A stretch of 52,661 nucleotides of DNA, taken from assembly GCA_017441295.1 (NCBI GenBank), contig JAFRYA010000033.1, forward strand, positions 1 to 52,661, written 5' to 3'. Under the pieces are notes generated by a model. The model was not told the origin of the DNA and ran no database searches. It was given only the letters and a program-made list of their open reading frames with translations. Source of the DNA: Lachnospiraceae bacterium. Its GTDB lineage: Bacteria > Bacillota > Clostridia > Lachnospirales > Lachnospiraceae. Numbering within the stretch: the first letter of the stretch is position 1; every line of letters starts with the position of its first letter. The position numbers and the translations under genes were made by a program. This document shows positions 32,962 through 41,657 of the stretch, piece by piece.

Positions 32962-34652
32962 CATTTCATTATCCTGCCGCGCCGGGAAAGGCAGCTCTGG
33001 ACAATATCAACCTTACCATCAATCAGGGAGAATATATCACCGTCTGCGGCAAGAGCGGCTCAGGCAAGACCACCCTGCTCAAGCACTTCAAGACGGTCCT
33101 GACCCCTGCCGGCCAAAGGACGGGCAGCATTCTTCTGGACGGCGTGCCCCTGGAGGACGTGGACCTGAAGACCCAGTCTTCGCAGGTTGGATATGTTATG
33201 CAGAATCCTGACAGCCAGATAGTTACTGATAAAGTTTGGCACGAACTCGCCTTCGGCCTTGAAAACCTCGGCGTGGACCAGAACATTATCCGTCTGAGAG
33301 TGGCTGAAATGGCCAGCTATTTCGGTATCCAGAACTGGTTTCACAGAGAAGTGAGCGAACTGTCCGGCGGACAGAAGCAGCTCCTGAATCTGGCGGCCAT
33401 CATGGCCATGCATCCTTCGGTCATCATTCTGGACGAGCCGACCAGCCAGCTGGACCCTATTGCCGCGGCGGACTTCCTGAATACCGTCCGCAAAATAAAT
33501 CTGGAGCTCGGCACCACGATCATTATCACCGAGCACAGGCTGGAGGACATCCTGCACGCCTCAGACAGAGTTATCGTAATGGATAAAGGCCGCGTGCTGG
33601 GCGTTGATACGCCGTTAAACATCGGCAAAGTCCTGTATGAAAACGAGAATCCTATGTTCTCAGCCATGCCGGCGCCTGTTCAGGTTTATTACAATTCACC
33701 TGACGCATGCCGCGCGGCTTCAGAAGGCAAATGTCCTCTGACCGTCCGCGAAGGCAGAACCTGGCTGACCAAAGTATTTGAAGATAAAGAGCCGCAGCAA
33801 ACCCTTCCGGATGAGCCTTCACTGGATCCATCCGCTGAGAACGCTTTGGAAATAAAAGATTTATACTTCCGCTACACCAGGGAAACTCCTGACGTGCTGA
33901 AAGGCACCACTCTCGCGGTTCCTAAAGGCACGGTTTACGCTGTTGTAGGCGGCAATGGCACAGGCAAGTCCACTATGCTGCGCAGTATCTGCCGCATACT
34001 GACACCTTACCGCGGCAGTGTTAAAATATTTGGTAAGAAGACCGATAAATATACTTCAGCTGAGCTGTTCAAGAACAATCTGGCCATGCTCCCGCAGGAC
34101 CCTCAGAGCCTGTTCGCCAAGACAACTGTAGCTGAAGACCTGGCAGAAATGCTCGGCCCTGAGATTTCCGCCAGAATTGAGAAAGATATAGAAACTAAAG
34201 GTTTTGAGAATACAGAACTGGATCCTGAAATCCTCGATGTGGCTGCGCTCTGCCAGATCACAGACCTCTTAAAGAGCCATCCGGCGGACCTGTCCGGCGG
34301 CGAGCAGCAGAGGGCCGCTCTGGCCAAGGTACTGCTGACCAACCCAAGGCTTTTGCTCCTGGATGAGCCAACCAAGGGCATGGACAGCATTTTCAAGCTG
34401 AGCTTTGCGCAGATACTCTCTGACCTGAAGGCCCGAGGCACGACTATCGTCATGGTCTCTCATGACGTGGAATTCTGCGCGCGCTATGCCGATATGGTCG
34501 GAATGTTCTTCGACGGAAATATTATCGCCTCCGATACACCGAGGCGGTTCTTCAGCCGCAACAGTTTCTATACCACCGCCGCGAACAGAATGGGCAGACA
34601 CATCTTTCCTGACGCGGTTACTGCAGATGACCTGATCTATCTGCTTAAATAG
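32934..34652 (+). CDS. ecfA: ECF transporter ATPase, fused A-A' protein
   Basis: A 572-residue protein made of two ABC ATPase domains in one chain. Domain 1 has GKSGSGKTT, LSGGQKQLL and VIILDEPTSQLDP; domain 2 has GGNGTGKST, LSGGEQQRAAL and LLLLDEPTKGMD. A linker of about 60 residues joins them. In most ECF systems the two ATPases are separate genes; fusion is found in dedicated transporters. AAGGAGG lies 7 nt before the ATG. Both sites look catalytically complete. Confidence 0.94.
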   Translation: MACFEIKDLTFHYPAAPGKAALDNINLTINQGEYITVCGKSGSGKTTLLKHFKTVLTPAGQRTGSILLDGVPLEDVDLKTQSSQVGYVMQNPDSQIVTDKVWHELAFGLENLGVDQNIIRLRVAEMASYFGIQNWFHREVSELSGGQKQLLNLAAIMAMHPSVIILDEPTSQLDPIAAADFLNTVRKINLELGTTIIITEHRLEDILHASDRVIVMDKGRVLGVDTPLNIGKVLYENENPMFSAMPAPVQVYYNSPDACRAASEGKCPLTVREGRTWLTKVFEDKEPQQTLPDEPSLDPSAENALEIKDLYFRYTRETPDVLKGTTLAVPKGTVYAVVGGNGTGKSTMLRSICRILTPYRGSVKIFGKKTDKYTSAELFKNNLAMLPQDPQSLFAKTTVAEDLAEMLGPEISARIEKDIETKGFENTELDPEILDVAALCQITDLLKSHPADLSGGEQQRAALAKVLLTNPRLLLLDEPTKGMDSIFKLSFAQILSDLKARGTTIVMVSHDVEFCARYADMVGMFFDGNIIASDTPRRFFSRNSFYTTAANRMGRHIFPDAVTADDLIYLLK

Positions 34653-34656
34653 TTAT

Positions 34657-35391
34657 ATGAATGAACAAGCAGTATTAAAACAGAATAAAACAGCCCGCAA
34701 GCCTTCCTTTTGGATCAGCCTGGCGATCATTGTCATCCTGATCCCGGCCACCGGCGTTCTGGCATATCTGCTGGGCGACAGGCATCTCTATATTGCCAGC
34801 GTTATTATAATGATCCTGGCAATGATCCCTTTCTTCGTGGCTTTCGAAGGACGTAAGCCGGACGCGCGCTTTCTGGCAATACTGGCGGTAATGACCGTCA
34901 TTGCGATCGTCAGCCGCGTGGCCTTCATCTGGCTGCCCAATTTTAAGCCGATGGCGGGCATCATCATAATAACAGCCGTTGCCTTTGGTCCCGAGGCGGG
35001 CTTTATGTGCGGTTCACTCTCAATGATCGCATCAAATATTATTTTCGGCCAGGGACCGTGGACGCCATGGCAGATGTTCTGCTACGGCATGATCGGATTT
35101 ATTGCAGGTTTTTTGGCAAAGGGGTATATTATTTCGAAGAAACATTCCATTCGCTCAGCGGTCATTTCCTTCTTCCTGGTATTTGTCCTAAGCACGATTG
35201 TTCTGGATACATGCAGCGTATTTTACTATATGACCAGCGTGCAGGCCGAATCAGTTATCGCGATCTACATTGCGGGCATACCTGTGAATACTTCGAATGC
35301 AATTGCCAGCGCGCTGTGCGTATTTCTGCTGCTTAAGCCGATCAGCGCAATGCTGGACAGAATAAAAATGAAATATGGAGTTGAATACTGA
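34657..35391 (+). CDS. ECF transporter S component, probably cobamide-specific
   Basis: A 244-residue protein with about six transmembrane helices and the conserved GQGPWTPWQMFCYGMIGF segment of one S-component branch. S components bind the vitamin and give the transporter its specificity. Cobamide specificity (as in CbrT of Lactobacillus) is inferred from the surrounding genes and not from binding residues. The gene begins 4 nt after the ATPase stop without a strong ribosome binding site, so it is probably coupled. Confidence 0.85.
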   Translation: MNEQAVLKQNKTARKPSFWISLAIIVILIPATGVLAYLLGDRHLYIASVIIMILAMIPFFVAFEGRKPDARFLAILAVMTVIAIVSRVAFIWLPNFKPMAGIIIITAVAFGPEAGFMCGSLSMIASNIIFGQGPWTPWQMFCYGMIGFIAGFLAKGYIISKKHSIRSAVISFFLVFVLSTIVLDTCSVFYYMTSVQAESVIAIYIAGIPVNTSNAIASALCVFLLLKPISAMLDRIKMKYGVEY

Positions 35392-35392
35392 T

Positions 35393-36193
35393 ATGAAATA
35401 TTATTTATCAACCACTGCTGATATTGAAGTTGCTGATGAAAGCGCATGGCCTATTGAAATCGTAAATACTATGAAGAGCGCCAATCTGGCCAAGGCTCAT
35501 GGACTGGGTATTGAAATCGCCGAGTTCTGCATTTCTGAGAATCTGGAAAGCGGTTTCGACAAAACCTGCAAAGAAGTCTACAGCAAAACCGGGCTCGTAC
35601 CGGATGTCGTTCTGCACGCTCCATACAACGAGCTCCTTCCATGCGCCATTGAGCCTAAGGTCCTGGAGGTCGCCAAGTTCAGGTACGATCAGGCCTGGGG
35701 GCTTTGCAAAAAATATGGTGCTAAAAAGATGATCGTCCATTCAGGCTTCTATAATCAGATGTTTTTCGAAAGCTGGTTTACTGAGAGAGCTATTGTCTTC
35801 TGGAAAGAATTTCTTGAGACTCACCCGGATGACATCACCATATGCATGGAAAACGTTGTGGAGGTCTCCCCTGACAGCATGCTTAAGGTAGCTGAAGGTG
35901 TTAATAACCCTCGCTTCAAGCTGACCTTTGACGTGGGACACGCGCACCGCTCTTCCAAGATTCCTGTAATGGAATGGCTGGAGAAGCTCGCGCCTCATAT
36001 TTCACACTTTCATATTCATAATAACGAGGGTGTGTACGACACCCATAACGCGCTCGGCAACGGAACCATTCCAATGGAAGACTTCCTGAACCAAGCGAAA
36101 TCCCTCTGTCCTGACGCGACATTTACCATCGAGTCACTGGACCTTGAAAACAGCCTTACATGGCTTGAAGAAAAAGGATTCTTAAATGCTTAA
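35393..36193 (+). CDS. cbiR: CbiR-like cobamide-remodelling hydrolase (AP endonuclease 2 superfamily)
   Basis: A 266-residue TIM-barrel protein with metal-ligand motifs of the AP endonuclease 2/sugar isomerase superfamily: LHAPYNEL, VHSGF, CMENV, FDVGHAH, HIHNN, THNALGNGTI and IESLD. CbiR of Akkermansia, a member of this superfamily, hydrolyses the phosphoribosyl bond of the cobamide nucleotide loop and starts lower-ligand exchange. Position between a cobamide importer and cobT-cobU-cobS fits this exactly, and no cbiZ is present. The assignment rests on fold plus context. Start: the ATG at 35393 is preferred to 35375, although GGAG is 12 nt away. It overlaps cobT by 8 nt. Confidence 0.78.
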   Translation: MKYYLSTTADIEVADESAWPIEIVNTMKSANLAKAHGLGIEIAEFCISENLESGFDKTCKEVYSKTGLVPDVVLHAPYNELLPCAIEPKVLEVAKFRYDQAWGLCKKYGAKKMIVHSGFYNQMFFESWFTERAIVFWKEFLETHPDDITICMENVVEVSPDSMLKVAEGVNNPRFKLTFDVGHAHRSSKIPVMEWLEKLAPHISHFHIHNNEGVYDTHNALGNGTIPMEDFLNQAKSLCPDATFTIESLDLENSLTWLEEKGFLNA

Positions 36194-37280
36194 CAGTCTG
36201 ACAGATATTATTAACAAAATCTCTCCTCCTGATGAGGAAGCCATCCGCAGAGCTTCCGACCGTCAGGCCGCGCTGGCCAAACCGCCGCGCAGTCTGGGCA
36301 CTCTGGAGGATATCTCAATAAAACTGGCCGGCATTACCGGCCAGGTATGCACTTCCCTGCCCAAAAAGCGGATCATCGTTCTGTGCGCTGACAACGGTGT
36401 GACAGAAGAGGGTGTCTCCTCTGCTCCCGTTACAGTAACTGCCGCGCAGGCCATGAACATGACACACCATCTGACAGGTATGTCTTCTATGGCTGCGCAT
36501 TTCGGTGATGAAGTGCAGGTGGTGGATATGGGCATAGCCACCCCTTATGATAACGACCGAATCCTGAACAGGCGTATTATGCCTGGTACAAATAATATCG
36601 CCAAAGGCCCTGCCATGACACAAGACGACGCTGTAAAAGCAGTTCTGACGGGCGTTGATCTGGTCCGCATGGCATCTGAAGAAGGCGTTAATATGCTGGG
36701 TGTCGGCGAAATGGGCATCGGCAACACCACTACTTCCGCAGCAGTCCTGTGCGCGCTCACCGGTCTTTCTGCTGAGGAGATCGCCGGTGTGGGCGGCGGC
36801 CTGACCAAAGAAGCTTTTCAGCACAAGAAAGAAATTATCCGCCAGGCACTGGACATTAATCAGCCTGACCGCGCGGATGTTATAGATGTTATTTCCAAAG
36901 TTGGAGGTCTGGATATCGCCGCCATGTGCGGTGTTTTCCTCGGAGCTGCGCTTTACAGGAAGCCTGCTGTCATCGACGGCTTCATTTCCATAGTAGCAGC
37001 TCTCTGCGCTTACAGACTCGCGCCTCTTTCCAAAGAATTCATGTTCACATCCCATGCTTCACTTGAGAAGGGCTATTCGGTCGCAGCCCATGAGCTGGGC
37101 CTTAAGCCGCTCTTTGACCTGGAAATGAGGCTGGGCGAAGGCAGCGGATGCGTGCCTGCTTTCCGCATTATCGATGCGGCCTGCGCCGCTATGAACGGCA
37201 TGGCTCTCTTTGGAGACGACTCAGGCATCAACGACGGATATCTGACTGAGATCAGGAAAGAAGAAGGATTTTCGAGATGA
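36186..37280 (+). CDS. cobT: nicotinate-nucleotide:dimethylbenzimidazole phosphoribosyltransferase
   Basis: A 364-residue CobT. PPRSLGTLEDI near the N-terminus, GVGEMGIGNTTTSAA (nucleotide binding) and GEGSGC with the catalytic Glu near residue 318 are all present. It activates a lower-ligand base to its alpha-ribotide, the piece joined to GDP-cobinamide by CobS. AAGGA precedes the ATG, which lies inside the end of the cbiR-like gene; its own end overlaps cobU by 4 nt. Confidence 0.96.
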   Translation: MLNSLTDIINKISPPDEEAIRRASDRQAALAKPPRSLGTLEDISIKLAGITGQVCTSLPKKRIIVLCADNGVTEEGVSSAPVTVTAAQAMNMTHHLTGMSSMAAHFGDEVQVVDMGIATPYDNDRILNRRIMPGTNNIAKGPAMTQDDAVKAVLTGVDLVRMASEEGVNMLGVGEMGIGNTTTSAAVLCALTGLSAEEIAGVGGGLTKEAFQHKKEIIRQALDINQPDRADVIDVISKVGGLDIAAMCGVFLGAALYRKPAVIDGFISIVAALCAYRLAPLSKEFMFTSHASLEKGYSVAAHELGLKPLFDLEMRLGEGSGCVPAFRIIDAACAAMNGMALFGDDSGINDGYLTEIRKEEGFSR

Positions 37281-37813
37281 TCATTTATGTTTCAGGCGGA
37301 TGCAAAAACGGAAAATCATCTCACGCCGAAGACTGGGCGATCCGTTTAAGCGGTGGGAAACCATTGTATTACATAGCTACAATGATCCCCCACGATGACG
37401 AGGACCGTGCCCGTATCAGACGGCATATAGAATCGCGCGCAGGCAAGAATTTCATCACGATAGAGCGCGGAATGGATATCGCCGGGGTCATCCCTGAGCT
37501 GGATGCAGGCGGCACCTATCTGATGGACAGTGTTACTGCCCTGCTCGGCAATGAAATGTTCCACGACGGAATAATAGATGCTGATGCAGCAGACAGGACT
37601 GTCAGGGATCTGAAAGCCTTGACCGGTTCTGTAGCCAATATCGTATTCGTAAGCGATTTCATTTATGCGGACCAGGGGCTGTATGATGAATTCACAGACG
37701 GCTATCTGCAGGGCCTGGCACACATTGACAGGTCAATGGCCGAAATCGCGGACTGCGTGGTTGAAATAGTTCTCGCGCAGCCAATCATATATAAAGGGAG
37801 TCTGCCCGAATGA
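37277..37813 (+). CDS. cobU: adenosylcobinamide kinase/guanylyltransferase
   Basis: A 178-residue CobU. The P-loop GGCKNGKSSHAE and the RIRRHIESR segment holding the guanylylated His are intact. It phosphorylates adenosylcobinamide and/or converts the phosphate to GDP-cobinamide. Cobinamide phosphate, the expected CbiR product, would enter at the second step. It overlaps cobT and cobS by 4 nt each (ATGA). Confidence 0.95.
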   Translation: MIIYVSGGCKNGKSSHAEDWAIRLSGGKPLYYIATMIPHDDEDRARIRRHIESRAGKNFITIERGMDIAGVIPELDAGGTYLMDSVTALLGNEMFHDGIIDADAADRTVRDLKALTGSVANIVFVSDFIYADQGLYDEFTDGYLQGLAHIDRSMAEIADCVVEIVLAQPIIYKGSLPE

Positions 37814-38562
37814 CCGGATTCTGGATGGCATGGACAATGTTCTGGATCGTTCCATGCCCTGTAAAAAAATGGGATAACGAAAAATATTCTCAGGTGCCCT
37901 TATGGATACCTGTTATCGGTCTGTTCATCGGAGGCCTGTGGACGCTGCTCGCCTTCCTGCTGAAATTGGCCGGAGGACTGGGATTCTTTGGCCCTGTACT
38001 GCTGTTCGCGTTCTGCAGCGTTATGTCCGGGTTCATCCATCTGGACGGTTTCATGGACTGCGCAGACGCTGTCCTGTCCCACAGGAATTTAGAAGAAAAA
38101 TACAGGATACTGAAAGATTCCACGACCGGAGCCTTTGCGGTTATCTGCATCATTCTCTGGGCGGTCTGCTATTTTGCCCTGACCGCCAACGCAGCACTGC
38201 TGAACACATATCTCTACGACAGGTTCCTGTGCCTGATATTCATCCCTGCTGCCATCAGATGCGTAAGCGCGATCGCTGTGACCGCCGTTAAGCCGCTGGG
38301 CACCAGCGGATACGCGGCTTCACATAAGAACGTGCGTCCGGTCAGCATTATCATCCCGGCGGCCATATTGGCTGTCTGCATAGCTGTACCGATAATTATT
38401 TACGGACTGCCGGGACTGTGCGTATGCGCTGGAGCATTTGGTTCCTTCCTGGCTGTTTTATATCTGGTTCACAATCTCAAGGGAATGAGCGGTGACATTT
38501 CGGGTGCCGCGATCACCTTTGGCGAAGTCTGTGCCATGGCGGCGCTGGCTTTCATTAAATAG
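37810..38562 (+). CDS. cobS: cobalamin (5'-phosphate) synthase
   Basis: A 250-residue membrane enzyme with several hydrophobic helices and the signature GFIHLDGFMDCADAVLS, followed by ILKDSTTGAFAV. It joins the alpha-ribotide to GDP-cobinamide in the membrane and completes the nucleotide loop. CADA replaces the more common TADA; the metal-binding Asp residues are kept. Confidence 0.95.
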   Translation: MTGFWMAWTMFWIVPCPVKKWDNEKYSQVPLWIPVIGLFIGGLWTLLAFLLKLAGGLGFFGPVLLFAFCSVMSGFIHLDGFMDCADAVLSHRNLEEKYRILKDSTTGAFAVICIILWAVCYFALTANAALLNTYLYDRFLCLIFIPAAIRCVSAIAVTAVKPLGTSGYAASHKNVRPVSIIIPAAILAVCIAVPIIIYGLPGLCVCAGAFGSFLAVLYLVHNLKGMSGDISGAAITFGEVCAMAALAFIK

Positions 38563-38574
38563 ACGGAGATTATT

Positions 38575-38949
38575 ATGGAATTGATCATCGGAGGTGCCTA
38601 TCAGGGCAAACTGGAATACGCGTTGAAGCATTACGGCCTTACCGGGGCTGATGTTTTTGACTGCAGGGATTTTTCTTTTGAAGGCGGCGCCAAGCCTGAT
38701 TTTTCGAAAAAGATACTATATCACTTCGAAGCTTACGTTCTGGCCTGCATGCGTGCCGGCGTCAGTCCTCTTGAATGGCTGCCTGAAGAGGCCATTGTCA
38801 TCTCTGATGATATTTTCTGCGGAGTTGTCCCTATTGACACAGAGATCCGCGCCTGGAGGGAAGAATGCGGCAGAACCCTCACTGCCATTGCTGCGCGCAG
38901 CAGCTCTGTCACACGTATATTCTGCGGGCTTCCCGCCCGGATAAAATAG
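38575..38949 (+). CDS. short, degenerate CobU-like protein
   Basis: A 124-residue protein that resembles CobU at both ends but lacks its middle. The P-loop reads GGAYQGKLEYA, with Leu where CobU has Ser/Thr. The C-terminal part (SDDIFCGVVPIDTEIRAWREE, then LTAIAARSSSVTRIFCGLP) matches the CobU end. The segment carrying the guanylylated His is missing. It may bind cobinamide or GTP without kinase activity, or assist CobU or CobS. It lies 12 nt after cobS and is part of the operon. Confidence 0.75.
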   Translation: MELIIGGAYQGKLEYALKHYGLTGADVFDCRDFSFEGGAKPDFSKKILYHFEAYVLACMRAGVSPLEWLPEEAIVISDDIFCGVVPIDTEIRAWREECGRTLTAIAARSSSVTRIFCGLPARIK

Positions 38950-38959
38950 GCTTAAAACA

Positions 38960-39538
38960 ATGCACATCATTCTGATCAGACACGGCAAAACCGAGGCCAA
39001 TGAGAAATGGTTATACTGCGGCTTTACAGATCTGCCACTCAGCGAAAGCGGCAGGTCTGTTCTGGCTGAGCAGAGAGAATCAAACAGCTATCCTGACATC
39101 AAAGGCTTTGATATCTATACCAGCGGCCTGACCAGAACGAACGAAACGCTGAACATCCTTTTCGGCGATGTGGGATATCAGACTGTCCCTGATCTGCGTG
39201 AAATGAACTTCGGTGAGTTTGAAATGAAGGATTATTTCGCCCTCAAAGATACTGAAGAATACAAGAGATGGTACGGCAGTTCTCCTGATACCAAAACTCC
39301 CGGCGGAGAAAGCAATCTGGAAATGCAGGAGCGCGTCCTGAAAGCATTCAGAGGTATTATGTCAAAAGGCAGGGACGCCCTCATCGTGCTGCACGGCGGC
39401 CCTATTTCAGCCATTATGACAGACCTCTTCCCGAACGAGGGCAAGAGCCGTCTCGACTGGCAGCCTGACGGCGGCTGCGGTTTTGAAATAATAAAAGAAA
39501 CCGGACAGCTCAGTTACCGTCCGATTCCATATAATTAA
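38960..39538 (+). CDS. cobC: alpha-ribazole/cobalamin phosphatase-like histidine phosphatase
   Basis: A 192-residue histidine phosphatase. LIRHGKTEAN holds the nucleophilic His, REMNFGEFEM the acid, and VLHGGPISAIM the second His. In a cob operon the expected role is CobC: removal of the phosphate from alpha-ribazole phosphate or from the finished cobamide 5'-phosphate. The general family also includes phosphoglycerate mutases, so the gene symbol rests on context. It is the last gene of the operon; no clear terminator is seen before the convergent lipoprotein gene. Confidence 0.82.
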   Translation: MHIILIRHGKTEANEKWLYCGFTDLPLSESGRSVLAEQRESNSYPDIKGFDIYTSGLTRTNETLNILFGDVGYQTVPDLREMNFGEFEMKDYFALKDTEEYKRWYGSSPDTKTPGGESNLEMQERVLKAFRGIMSKGRDALIVLHGGPISAIMTDLFPNEGKSRLDWQPDGGCGFEIIKETGQLSYRPIPYN

Positions 39539-39550
39539 TTATTATTCTGA

Positions 39551-40300
39551 TCATTCATCATACTGGTACCACCAGTAAATCTCATCCCCGTCCTTCGGGA
39601 AATACGATCCGCACGCGATCATCGGTGTCTTGCCGTTAACCTGGTACAGCCAGCCTGACATCGGTCCGTGCTCTTTTTCTCTTAATCCATTAATCTCCCT
39701 GACATATGTAGAGTTGCCGTCATAGCTGACTCCGGTCTTTACAAGCAGATCAAAGACGGACAGTTCTCCCTCGAATGAAATATAACCTGAGTAGAATACG
39801 CCCGCGTCTCCGCCGCCGTCCACCGTTACATGGCAGGTGGTGAGCTTGACCTCAGGGGTAGTGGGCTCCGGTGTGGTAGGCTCCGTAGTGGTCTCAGTTT
39901 CTTTCGTGGCAGGCTGCGTAGGCTTGGATGTTTCAGCCTCTTTGGTTGTGGTCTCTGGCTCTTTCGTCGTTGGCTGCTCTGCCTTGCTGGTTTCCGGTTC
40001 TTTGGTAGTTTCGTGCTCACGGTCAGGTTCAGAGGATCCTGAATGATCCTGCTCCTGGCTGCCGGACGTCGTTCCCTGCGTATATTGTTCCGTTGTATCC
40101 TGCGCCGACGTAGTCTCCGTAGTAGCTGCAGTGGTCGTTTCCTTGGTGGAAGACGTCTCTTCCTTAGCTATCTCAGCAGTCTCTTCTGTTTCATCATCAA
40201 AAGAAATGCTCTTCTGGCCGCACGCAGTAACGCAGAATGCGGCGACAAACAGCATCAGTAAAACGGTTATTAATTTTCTAAAAGCTTTCATAGAATTCAT
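39551..40300 (-). CDS. DUF4430 lipoprotein, putative cobamide-binding
   Basis: A 249-residue lipoprotein. A hydrophobic signal ends in the lipobox VTAC, with Cys27 as the lipidated residue. A Thr/Glu/Pro-rich linker of about 115 residues follows, and then one DUF4430 domain (residues 155-248; GELSVFDLLVKTG, GPMSGWLYQVNG, GDEIYWWYQYDE). DUF4430 is the transcobalamin C-terminal-like fold. The protein could pass cobamides from the large surface protein to the ECF transporter; that is inference. AGGAG lies 5 nt before the ATG. Confidence 0.85.
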   Translation of the reverse strand: MNSMKAFRKLITVLLMLFVAAFCVTACGQKSISFDDETEETAEIAKEETSSTKETTTAATTETTSAQDTTEQYTQGTTSGSQEQDHSGSSEPDREHETTKEPETSKAEQPTTKEPETTTKEAETSKPTQPATKETETTTEPTTPEPTTPEVKLTTCHVTVDGGGDAGVFYSGYISFEGELSVFDLLVKTGVSYDGNSTYVREINGLREKEHGPMSGWLYQVNGKTPMIACGSYFPKDGDEIYWWYQYDE

Positions 40301-40317
40301 TTTTGCTCCTTAGCCAA

Positions 40318-40345
40318 ATATTACACACTTTTGTCTTCTTTTCAA
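40318..40345 (-). promoter_or_regulatory. promoter of the DUF4430 lipoprotein gene
   Basis: Minus strand: TTGAAA (40345-40340), 16-bp spacer, TAATAT (40323-40318). No riboswitch fits between it and the start at 40300. Confidence 0.7.
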
Positions 40346-40374
40346 GAAAAAATATTTCCGCGTCCGCATGCTTG

Positions 40375-40383
40375 TGCTAAAAT
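40375..40383 (+). promoter_or_regulatory. extended -10 promoter of the ClC gene
   Basis: TGCTAAAAT (40375-40383), about 30 nt before the ATG at 40413; the -35 is poor. Confidence 0.45.
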
Positions 40384-40412
40384 CATTATAACTTGTATAC
40401 ACGGAGACACTA

Positions 40413-41657
40413 ATGAAAGACTTTCTCAGTAAAAGACCTGCACAGATTGCTTTTTTATTTATCAAATGGCTTGGCCTGGGCTTATTCGCCGGGGCTATAT
40501 GCGGCCTTCTCGGCACATTTTTTCACCATTCGATCACATTTGTCACAGGCCTTCGCAGTGCGAATCCATGGATCATATATCTGCTGCCTGCAGGCGGCCT
40601 AATAATCAGCCTTATTTATAAGGTTACTAATAAACCCATCAATGCCAACCAAGTCATCAAATCTGAGATTTCAGGTGAACCTGTTTCCATTCTGATGGCT
40701 CCGCTCATCGTCGCAGGCACCATTATCACACAGCTGGTCGGCGGATCTTCCGGCAGAGAAGGCGCAGCGATTCAGCTGGGCGGCAGCCTGGGTTATAACA
40801 TCGGCAGGCTATTCAGGCTCAACAGCGTGGACCTGCGCATCCTCACGATGAGCGGCGTGGCGGCAGTCTTTTCTGCCATGTTCCAGACTCCTCTGGCCGC
40901 GGGCATTTTCGCGGTAGAGGTGGCCTGCGCGGGCATTATTTATCCTGCGGCAATCCTTCCATGCATGACCGCGTCACTGTCTGCATTTTATCTGTCAAAA
41001 TTATTTGGAACTGAAGACACCATCTTCGGCAAATTCAACGTACCGAACGTTTCCTTTAAGTCAATGGGACTGACCATTCTGCTCGGCATACTGGTCGCCC
41101 TGCTCAGCATTGTATTCTGCATCGCAATTGAGAAATGCTCTGCTCTGCTGGCTAAACTGATCCCGAGCACTATCCTGCGCGCTGTAATCGGCGGCGCTGT
41201 TCTGCTGGGAATCACTCTGCTGATCGGCAACTTTGAGTTCAACGGCGCAGGCATGAATCTGATCTACAATGCCTTCAACGGACATGCCGAGTGGTGGCAT
41301 TTCCTGCTAAAACTATTGCTCACCGTCATATCCGTGAGCTGCCTGTTTAAGGGCGGCGAAATCGTCCCTGCAATGAGTATAGGCGCGCTGTTCGGCTGCT
41401 TCTTCGGCAGTCTCTTTGGAATGAATCCGGGCTTCTGCGCGGCCATCGCTCTGGTCGGAATGTTCTGCGGTATCGTCAACTGCCCGCTGGCTGCCATCAT
41501 GATAGGAGGCGAGATGTTCGGCTTTGAGGGCATAGTTTACTTCATTGTAATCTGCGCTGTCAGCTATGCGCTCTCAGGTAATTTCAGCCTGTACGAAGCC
41601 CAGATCAAAAACAAATCACACGTCGTTTCAGCAAATGAAAAAGAGCAGCTCATGTGA
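40413..41657 (+). CDS. ClC-family chloride channel/antiporter
   Basis: A 414-residue membrane protein with about 10-12 hydrophobic segments. The ClC selectivity motif GREGA appears in GGSSGREGAAIQLG, and KGGEIVPAMSIGALFG stands for the GGxFxP motif. The usual GSGIP motif near the first pore helix is not recognisable (SEISGEP lies there), so ion selectivity could differ. The family moves Cl- or F-, often against protons. GGAG precedes the ATG. The 3' end overlaps convergent argH by 8 nt. Confidence 0.88.
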   Translation: MKDFLSKRPAQIAFLFIKWLGLGLFAGAICGLLGTFFHHSITFVTGLRSANPWIIYLLPAGGLIISLIYKVTNKPINANQVIKSEISGEPVSILMAPLIVAGTIITQLVGGSSGREGAAIQLGGSLGYNIGRLFRLNSVDLRILTMSGVAAVFSAMFQTPLAAGIFAVEVACAGIIYPAAILPCMTASLSAFYLSKLFGTEDTIFGKFNVPNVSFKSMGLTILLGILVALLSIVFCIAIEKCSALLAKLIPSTILRAVIGGAVLLGITLLIGNFEFNGAGMNLIYNAFNGHAEWWHFLLKLLLTVISVSCLFKGGEIVPAMSIGALFGCFFGSLFGMNPGFCAAIALVGMFCGIVNCPLAAIMIGGEMFGFEGIVYFIVICAVSYALSGNFSLYEAQIKNKSHVVSANEKEQLM

